Part shown: positions 56,754 to 64,000 of the stretch, piece by piece | Layout: each line of letters opens with the position of its first letter | Numbering within the stretch: the first letter of the stretch is position 1 | Origin: Terfezia claveryi | Taxonomy: Eukaryota > Ascomycota > Pezizomycetes > Pezizales > Pezizaceae | NCBI GenBank assembly: GCA_015179025.1 | Contig: WHUX01000051.1 | Location: 275,352 to 339,351 of the forward strand | Length of the DNA: 64,000 bases | Direction: 5' to 3' | Made by a program: the position numbers and the translations under genes | The notes under the pieces: model-generated | Database searches by the model: none | Told to the model about the DNA's origin: nothing | The model's input: the letters and a program-made list of their open reading frames with translations, nothing else

Positions 56754-58079
56754 GGTTTGAAAATCATCCTCTCAACAAGCCCCTCTGCCAGCAGGGCAGG
56801 CAAGCCGTAAACGCAAGGCCTCCCAAGCAATAGCTCCTGGTATTGGACCACGGCCAAGAATTGAAACTGGGGTTGCATACAGGAATAAAATCTTGTTCTA
56901 TGAAGAGGAATGTGGATTGTAATATTTTGGCTACATTGTAAGCTAATTCCAACGTAGGATAACGGAAATGAATCCTCGTCCGATTCCTCGTCCGATTCAG
57001 ACGAGGAAACACTCGTTGACGCTGCTGTGCTCGCGCCAGGCATTGGAAAAGGCATGCAAGCATTTTCGGCGATTCCCAGTGTTTTGCAACCCTTTGCCAG
57101 CACCGCAAAAAAGATTGTGACAAAATACACATTATACAGGAAACCACTATTAACACTCGGGGAAATACTCCTGCTGATACAGCATGCTTGGTCCAAGGCC
57201 CAAACGGAGCCATGCTATGTGGAACGAGTAAAGGAGGTGGATACCTTTGTATAGTACCAAATCCGTTTTGCTGCGTCGGCTTGCTAATTGGAAACAGCTC
57301 AAAGCTGTACAATCCCGAACAAGATCACATCTTATATTTGAATGTCGAGCCAGCATCACGAGGGTGTATGATATTGGCTGGTTACCAAAGGAAAGCATGA
57401 AGACCCAGGTTGAGTACTTGCTAGATGGGGATCGATTCATCTGTAGGCAAAGTAGTCGCAGCGTAAGTTGATGGAGTTGCAGATCCTAGTACGAGTAGCC
57501 TTATAGTCCAAGATCCAACGCTAATAGTCGGAAAGGAACTCAAGGGTCGCTTCCGCGCCGAGGAGATCGTTGCGATTATATATCAGCGGTATTTCCAGGG
57601 CTCAAAAATGCAGGGGAATAGGGACCCAGATTTCCTAAATAAGATAAATGGTGTCTTCATATGCTTTGTGGCATCAGCCATGCGTCATAGTTTGAAGGCA
57701 TGGAGGAAGGGCGAGATTGCTCCGGTGATGCAGGAGTTTAAATATGAGACTGCCTGGTGTAAGTTGTGCATGACCTATAATGAGGGGCGAAAGTACTCAC
57801 TGCGTTGGAAAATGACTAACATGAAACAGGCACATATGAGAGACTCAAGAATACATGGGAGATACATCCAAAAGTAATACAGGAGCTTATTGTGAATAAT
57901 ATCAAGGCTGACCTGGCACGTCGAATTGCAGCTCAAGTAAGGATTTTGGAACGAGAACCCGTTGACGCACCACAGGTCGAAGATGAAGCCAAATATGAGG
58001 CAGAATTGAGAAAGGAGCTAGAGCACTCATACGACAGATTGAATGTGCCAGCACACAAACGCCGTTGTAAAGGGAGCTA
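56754..58079 (+). pseudogene. Second gene of the unit, DUF6532-like
   Basis: A basic N terminus (ASRKRKASQAIAPGIGPRPR, NKILFYEEEC), then an acidic Ser/Asp run (ESSSDSSSDSDEETLV). The middle reads TLGEILLLIQHAWSKAQTEP, VLLRRLANWKQLKAVQSRTR, SHLIFECRASITRVYDIGWL and VEYLLDGDRFICRQ. The C-terminal half reads KGRFRAEEIVAIIYQRYFQG, INGVFICFVASAMRHSLKAW, RKGEIAPVMQEFKYETAW, then ARRIAAQVRILEREPVDAPQ. The succession (helical N-lobe, 'RFRAEEIVAIIYQRYF', late 'FKYETAW..Y') resembles DUF6532 proteins that are abundant in basidiomycetes; the match is by eye. Stops and frame shifts near 56,760, 57,250 and 57,480 remain unexplained. Function unknown. Confidence 0.45.
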
Positions 58080-59178
58080 ATTGAGAGATTCTTCCGTAGA
58101 GTTGGCAGGGCCATTGGACCCGATTGTTGATGATGAACTGGAGGAGAGTGGAGATATAGACGAAGAGGGTGGAGATTTGGACAGCGGGAGCGGGGATTTG
58201 GACATTAATTTTGACGGAGCGGATACGGAGTAACTGAACACATCGGATAGGGACTGGAAGCGAATATAGTAGGGGGAGGAAGGGTTTTCCTAGATTAGTT
58301 CCCAGTTAGTTCTGTCTCCGTATGGTAATTGGTTTTGTTTTTCTTGTCGGTCGGTATTAGTTCTTTTTCTCTTGTCGCTTGCTTGTTTCTCTCTATGTTT
58401 CACTCCACATGTTTTTCTCTACATGTTTCTCTCACTGTGCTTTTTATTACTGAGTAATTTGTGGCTGGGACGTGGATATAATTGGGTGAGAGGGGGGAGG
58501 ACGCAGCGCGTTGGATTTCATTTGGTGGTAGTTTGTAGGTGTGGCCATGAGGTTCGGAATGTATTTTTTAGTCATGGAAAATAGAAGTCAAACAAAGAAA
58601 ACCTCGTGTTTGTGCCAAGAATGAGTGATCGATTTAGAACGAAGATAAATTAAATCACAAGCATCAGAAGAGCAATTGTTAGGAAGGGGAACTTAGAAAC
58701 GTGATATGTCGCATTAAAAACTTCAGAAGGAGAATTGTAGGAAGGGAAACTTAGGAACGTGATGTGTCGGATTGAAAACATCACAAAGACAATAGAGAGA
58801 AGTTCAAGCCAGGAAGACGCGGGATAGGAGGTGTAACTTTAAGGAGCGGATTGTGTGCATATCGAGTTGGGACGGTGAGATATGTGAGTGACAACAGGAA
58901 AAGGAGGAGAATAGGTTGGGCGAATGCAGGAGAATGCAAAGGGTGAACGTATAGTGTGCGCCACGGGGCGAGTCGGTCCGAGTTTCTGGCCCTTACAACT
59001 CGTTCGGCTATCGACTTGCCTCGGTCTCTGCCTACTGCAACTCGCCTCGGACCACTTCGCAGATTAATCGGTGATCTACAAATTACTCGCCAAGATCCCT
59101 TACTAACCTCGTTCACACTTGTGCATTTGCCAAGTCCAGGGTTTTCCGTTCTTTCCCCTATTCGTCCGTGCATACGGC
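58080..59178. other. Intergenic
   Basis: Acidic-codon remnant (58085-58235) after the DUF6532-like gene, then T-rich DNA and a pair of similar 60-bp segments near 58660-58790 (AGGAAGGGAAACTTAGGAAC type). No gene. Confidence 0.4.
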
Positions 59179-59350
59179 TTGTCACGGATTGCCCGTCTTG
59201 TTACGGATTGCCACTCTTGTCACAGATTGCCAGTCTTGTCATGGATCACTCGTTTCGTCTTCCAGCATGGCACCGATCCCACCAAACCCCGTTCCTGTCC
59301 CTTTGTATGGTTTTTGCCAATGTCACCATTCTTAGTCACGGATTGCTTCT
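59179..59350 (+). repeat. GTCACGGA-core minisatellite, right of the DUF6532-like gene
   Basis: Four units of about 19 bp (TTGTCACGGATTGCCCGTC and variants) at 59179-59255, then two further GTCACG motifs near 59334 and 59354. It lies beyond the 3' end of the hAT transposase gene. Confidence 0.85.
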
Positions 59351-60846
59351 GCTGTCACGATTTCTACAACTATTCTTTCAAATTTCTCTCTCACGTTCTC
59401 TATGCTCTGTTTGTGCTGCCATACGTCCACACATTCTATATCAAACGTCCTACCTACTCGTCCCCATGTTATCCTTTTCCTTGCACCCAAATTTCTCACG
59501 TTTGCTTCTAATCCCTAAACCCTCCATCCGCTCTATCTTAATAATAATTTATACATAAATGCTCTCAAGATTCCTACGTCCACCCAAGAAGTGCCCACAG
59601 TTCCACATCATGAATTATTCCCATTCTCCCCAAACTCAATTTACATCCCATAAGTAATCAATGACCAAAATAAAAAAAATAAAAAAGAGTATCAACCGCG
59701 GATTCATCATGAGAACTAATCCACCCTGGTGTCGCTCGTCATAATAATCACAATTCAACCAAAAAAACAACATATTAAGGAAACCCACGTACAAAAAGAA
59801 ACCCACCCATACAAGGGAAGCTAATAGGAAAAAGCAAAACTCAGGTACAAAGAACAAAGGAAAAATACAATGAACAAAGGATAATTGACCATACCTACCT
59901 CGGTTTGCGCCCCCTCAAGTATGCAGGCTCATACTTTGTAATTCCTACACTGAGTGGGCCATAACTTTTTCTGGAGCCTTGTTGCCATTGAAGGCGTCAG
60001 GTTGACGGATGGAGAGGCAGGGCGTTTAGTCCCGCGATGTGGGGTGCAGGGTGTTGGGGTCCCTCTTTCCTCCCTCAATAGGCTGCCTTGGAATAAGCCA
60101 ATTCCTCCCGCTGACTGCACACTGAAATTGTTGAATGGGCTAGAAATCTGAGAAGTTGTATCTCCCACATCAAGATCATCTCCCTCAAACTCTTCCTCTC
60201 CCTCCACGCTACTCTCATACTCTGACACCGTATCACCATTTCCTGATGGTCCATCTAGAGTGACTGGCATCATGCGGCAGAGGAATTCTGCGTCATATCT
60301 GAGAGCCTGTCTCTCCTGGCTCATATCAATTTCATCATGATCAGCTAATCCTTCTTCCACATGTGCAGGAGTATTCTCAGGGTCTGGTTCTGTATATTTT
60401 GCGTGTATCGAGTCCCAAGATTTCGTCAACATTAGCGCTGTGATCATTTGGTGACCCATTCGGTTCCGGCAGTAAGGCAAAATATCTCGAGCACCGCTGA
60501 ATATATGCTCAACAGCCACAGATGTCAGTGGAATACTCAATATGTCCCTTGCCATTCGTGCTAGCGTCGGGTATTCAATGGCATGAACCTTCTACTAGGA
60601 TAGGGGACACTGCCCATCTAGTATAGCCAGACCACTGGTTAAGTATCTTTTGACCTCTGGAATATTCTCTGATTTGGTCACTGTCCGCTCTTGTAGTCGA
60701 CGCATGATGTAGGATTGCTCTGAATCGTCGAGGCGACTTTTCTGAGCCTGGGGCTCCGGTGCGTACCTGGCGTAGTTGATATCAAAATATTCCTCAAACT
60801 GTACTCTAAGTACCCAATAAGGTCAGATTCTTATTCGTTTCATAAT

Positions 60847-60926
60847 GTCACGGATACATTTGTTGTCATGGATGCATCTGTTGTCACGGATGCATCTGTT
60901 GTTACGGATGCATCTGTTGTCACGGA
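60847..60926 (+). repeat. Intronic 18-bp minisatellite, GTCACGGA core
   Basis: Four to five units of GTCACGGATGCATCTGTT inside the hAT intron whose donor is GTAAGT just left of 60958 on the minus strand. Confidence 0.88.
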
Positions 60927-61623
60927 ATGTACTCCATAACGTTCGTAAAATTGATACTTACTGGTAATATTCTGTGTATGGTATGCAGTCAACAGCCTCC
61001 TGATTCATGGTAGGATCCTGTACCGAGACATTTCCCCAATCCGCGTACAAGGATAACTTCTTAGATGGATCCAGGATAGTCGCTAGATTGTAGATGAGTG
61101 ATTGTTTTTCCGTTCTCGAATAATACTTCTGTAATATGAGGTAACAGCCTTTCGTTGCGCACAAAAATCCTGGTGCCCACGTCGCGCTGGCTGGAAGTTT
61201 GCGTATACGTTTGCGTTGTTTTTCGATGTGGTCGAAAATGTCGTTGTAGATGAATAACGCGTTGTGTATAGTCACATGCTGGCCTGTGGAAATAGCATGT
61301 GTATAATCAGAGAGCAGTTTCAGAAAAATTATAGCCTCCTGAACTTGGGCCCATTCTTCTTTACTCAGCCACAATAGGCTATACTTTCCTTCAGTTGTAG
61401 TCAGACTGATCCATTGTTCAATGTATGACTGTAGTCGCAATGCTCGCGTAAGCATGTCAAAGGTGGAGTTCCACTGAGTTCTAACATCCTGTATGAGGCC
61501 CATTGGCACGGGAGTGTCATTTTGGAGTTCTTTGAATTGTGCCAACCGTTGAGGACTAGCCACTATAGCTTTACACAGCTCCCGAACCTGGAAAACTGTT
61601 AGCACATGGGATTGGGGGATAGG

Positions 61624-61703
61624 ATTCCGTGACATTGTGGAATTCTGTGACATGTGGAATTCCGTGACATTGTGTAATTCCGTGACATGTGGAATTCTGT
61701 GAC
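61624..61703 (-). repeat. Intronic minisatellite with inverted GTCACGGA core
   Basis: Five units of the type GTGGAATTCCGTGACAT; TCCGTGAC is the complement of GTCACGGA. It lies in another hAT intron, between the GTTAGT donor and the exon beginning VRELCKAIV. Confidence 0.88.
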
Positions 61704-63044
61704 GGGGTTATTGCAGAGCAAATATGACTAACCTTGCATACTGATCGCGCAAATGTACCTGGCGCATACCCTTGCAGTGCTTTGATTGAAGTCTCCACTT
61801 GAGGAGCAGATGAGATAGTGTCATCATTATCTGGGCTTGACTTAAGTTCTTTCATAAACTGGTTGCTCACCAACGCGATAACATGTGCGAGGCAGGGAAG
61901 TCTATATTGCTCCGTATTCCACTTTGGACAGAATACATTTGCCTGTAAATGCTTGGCCAGTGCTATGTTGACACTAGCATTGTCTGAGACAATAGCTAAG
62001 ACCCGGCTAGTGATACCCAAGTCCCGGATTATTTGGCTTAGCTTATTGGCCAGTTGTACTGCATTATGAGATTCCCCTCCAAGGAATTGGAATCCGATAG
62101 TATGTTGACGCACTTGCCATTCTTTGTCTATGTAGTGGAGTGTTGTACCCATAAATGCTAATTTATTAGGTGAGGTCCAACAGTCAGTGGCGAGGTGAAG
62201 CAATGTATCATTTGGAAGGCTTTTCTTGAGCTTCACTTGAATTTCCGCTGCATAATGATGTATACTACGCCGAAGTGTAGTTGCACTGGGGATATTTATT
62301 CGAGGCCTGAGAAGGTTTAGGAGGCGGTGGAATTGTGGATGCTCGATTGTCCGGAAAGGTAGGTTGGATGCAATGACCGTTTTCATCAGTTCATGTTGAA
62401 ATACATCATCACTAAATTGAGGAACTTGTATAGCAGTAGTAGTTGCAGCCTACGGATAATATCAGTCTGCGTATTCTGCATTGGCATGGATTATATAATT
62501 ACCCTCACAAACATGTTGGCAATATCCTCCTTCTTTCGCCCAGTTGCGGCGCGGCATCTTCCAGAGCTTAGGTGTGATTTCATGTGTGTCGTACTCAAGT
62601 TGAATGCACTCGGGTGCTGTAACGAACTGTTGCAACCCAAGCAATATATGAAAGGTTCTCCACTACTGACCTTTGCGCCTTGACCGAATTGAGCCCAGTG
62701 CATTGCCGTTCGCAGTTTGGAATCCCATCGTGGTGGGCTAATATTGTTTCGATTCAGCATGTCTTTGGCAAGATTGTCACGGACTTTGCCAGCCCATTCG
62801 GTCGTCTCCCACCATTCTGTGAAACAGGCAGACTTCTCGGCCTCCCACTTAAACGCAGTACCCCCTAGAATCCTGGTGAGGGATGAATCTATCACAAATG
62901 AAGGGACCAGGACGTTTGGAGAGATAGACATATTGGTAAAAGGGGTTGGCAGTTGATACTTTCAGGCTGTTGTAGTTGGTGGACTGGTCAAGCAATACAT
63001 CAGGGAATTGAACATATTTATTAACTCTCTAGACAGAGGGGACA

Positions 63045-63165
63045 GTATCACGGACTTCTGTCACGGAAAACTACTTCTGTCATGGAAATCCGCTACTGTC
63101 ACGGAAAACCACTTCTGTCACAGAAAACCACTTCTGTCACGGAAAACCACTTCTGTCACGGAAAA
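63045..63165 (+). repeat. GTCACGGA-core minisatellite upstream of the hAT gene
   Basis: Six units of about 19 bp, GTCACGGAAAACCACTTCT and variants, about 110-230 bp upstream of the transposase ATG. Confidence 0.9.
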
Positions 63166-63390
63166 GTGGGTGGCTTCGAGAGGCACATATCCAATGCCAT
63201 AGGTACTTGCAGTGCCTCTTCAATTCAAAAACTCAACGTTGTATACAAGGTTACACAAGTAAGGATACAGTAGGAAAGAAATGTCAGTTATTGGCCGACC
63301 CTTGCGCATCTACTGCACACCAAACCCAATTCCAATCCAAAGCCGCAATCCTCCGCGCAGGCCAATGCATACTCTAATCGTCATTTTCCA

Positions 63391-63440
63391 ATGCTTCTGA
63401 GGCTTCTGAGGCTTCTGACGCTTCTGACGCTTCTGAAGCT
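63391..63440 (+). repeat. 9-bp tandem repeat GCTTCTGAS
   Basis: Five consecutive units GCTTCTGAG or GCTTCTGAC. On the minus strand they read as a short KRQKRQKPQKPQK-like stretch; no gene is implied. Confidence 0.85.
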
Positions 63441-64000
63441 TGTAAGCTTTCCAAACTAGAAGACGACCCCAAGCTCGCTTGGAGAGCCAAAGCTTTCCTA
63501 TTGGTTGAGCAGGATGCCCTGAGGAACCACTATACTCCGAATCCACTGCTCACTCTTCAATATTGTCCGCAATCATATCCACTTCCACGTCCGTGTCGCT
63601 GTCGCTACATGTGGGAGTGTTCCATTGTAGTAAAGAGCATCTCCAAGTCCAGTCGGGCATTGCGTAGAAGTTGATAATCTCTGGAGTCTACATGGAGTTA
63701 GCCTGACATTGTGATTAGATGCAAGATAAGAATATGCCTTCGAGAAGGTAGAAATGAGATGCGCTCCCTACAACATTGTACTATTATTCTGGGTGATGGG
63801 TGCCATAGTTGGTGCACAAATATACGACGTTGAGACACCAAGGCGTCTGGTATTCGATGGGTCTCGGAAAGCACCTAGAATAAGGTAAGTTACGGCTCAG
63901 ATGTTCTTTGGCCCAGTGTCAACTTACAGATGGAAATTGACAATTTTGGCATAAACCTCAGGATAACGCACCCATGCCATTGGTAGTTAGTCGGCAGAGA

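Larger units (their letters stand above)
59929..62931 (-). mobile_element. hAT-family transposase gene, inactivated
   Basis: ATG 62931; five exon-like blocks. A BED-type zinc finger (FIYCLGCNSSLQHPSA with STTHMKSHLSSGRCR) is followed by LMKTVIASNLPFRTIEHPQF, the catalytic region LLHLATDCWTSPNKLAFMGT (first Asp), HTIGFQFLGGESHNAVQLAN, VLAIVSDNASVNIALAKHL (second Asp), RLPCLAHVIALV and MGLIQDVRTQWNSTFDMLTR. Last come YFDINYARYAPE and the dimerisation block YPTLARMARDILSIPLTSVA, VEHIFSGARDILPYCRNRMG. Two adjacent TAG codons (60597-60592) stand where the family has Trp-Trp before the dimerisation block, so the copy is dead. Introns 61.6-61.7 kb and 60.8-60.95 kb contain minisatellites. Terminal inverted repeats were not located. 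Confidence 0.88.
62932..64000. other. Upstream flank of the hAT gene, no gene called
   Basis: Contains two short repeats listed separately and AT-balanced DNA to the window edge. No open frame with a recognisable domain is present. Confidence 0.45.

Noticed and set aside
1..64000. tRNA or rRNA genes
   Set aside because: GGTTCGA-like strings were inspected (for example near 13720 and 17917) but no cloverleaf with matching arms could be drawn.

Overview
The window is nuclear DNA of a filamentous ascomycete (Pezizomycotina). Genes carry one to a dozen short introns, mostly 43-140 bp, with GTRNGT donors and visible CTRAC-type branch points. The housekeeping set (Atm1, Vac14, Vps41, Coa4, Rmd8/Sif-type DUF155, DENND6, WDR89) reads like Pezizomycotina proteins. 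The density of LTR, hAT, MULE, Plavaka and LINE remnants indicates a transposon-rich genome. The class cannot be settled by eye; Pezizomycetes or Leotiomycetes are possible. No rRNA, tRNA or CRISPR array was recognised.

The left half (1-38.7 kb) is mainly genic. In order it holds a decayed hexokinase-like gene (-), a GILT-family thiol reductase (-), a membrane-protein remnant (+), the mitochondrial ABC exporter ATM1 (+, 12 introns, two of them GC-AG), a 71-residue small protein (+), VAC14 (-), a DENND6/SPA-domain Rab regulator (+, 9 exons), WDR89 (-) diverging from a 516-residue TPR protein (+), a dead LINE (-), an RMD8/Sif-type DUF155 protein (+), a decayed YAE1 (+), a dead Plavaka transposase (+), a 679-bp element with terminal inverted repeats, a secreted GPI-type PEBP protein (-), a four-exon twin-CX9C protein COA4 (+), and VPS41 (-). 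Several of these serve two systems: endolysosomal traffic (VAC14, VPS41, DENND6) and mitochondrial or Fe-S biology (ATM1, COA4, and the Yae1 relic). Nothing suggests a functional gene cluster; they look like ordinary neighbours.

The right half (39-64 kb) is almost entirely mobile DNA. A Mutator-like transposase relic (41.7-44.75 kb) lies just right of a solo LTR with a perfect 5-bp target duplication. It is split by a complete miniature LTR retrotransposon of the same family with its own target duplication. At its right end it is cut by a 5'-truncated, chromodomain-bearing Ty3/gypsy element (44.75-49.35 kb). A second, longer Plavaka transposase follows (49.8-52.7 kb), then minisatellites, a broken two-gene unit whose second member resembles DUF6532 proteins (55.3-58.1 kb), and a hAT transposase gene (59.9-62.9 kb). 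The hAT gene has minisatellites built on one GTCACGGA core in two of its introns and on both flanks.

Inactivation of the repeats is dominated by tryptophan TGG to TAG changes (CpA to TpA on the opposite strand), and the three LTR copies differ mostly by transitions. This is the signature expected of repeat-induced point mutation. Start and splice calls were made by eye. For the genes where the exon lengths were added up (GILT, ATM1, the 71-residue protein, DENND6, the TPR gene, the DUF155 gene, COA4) the total is an exact multiple of three.
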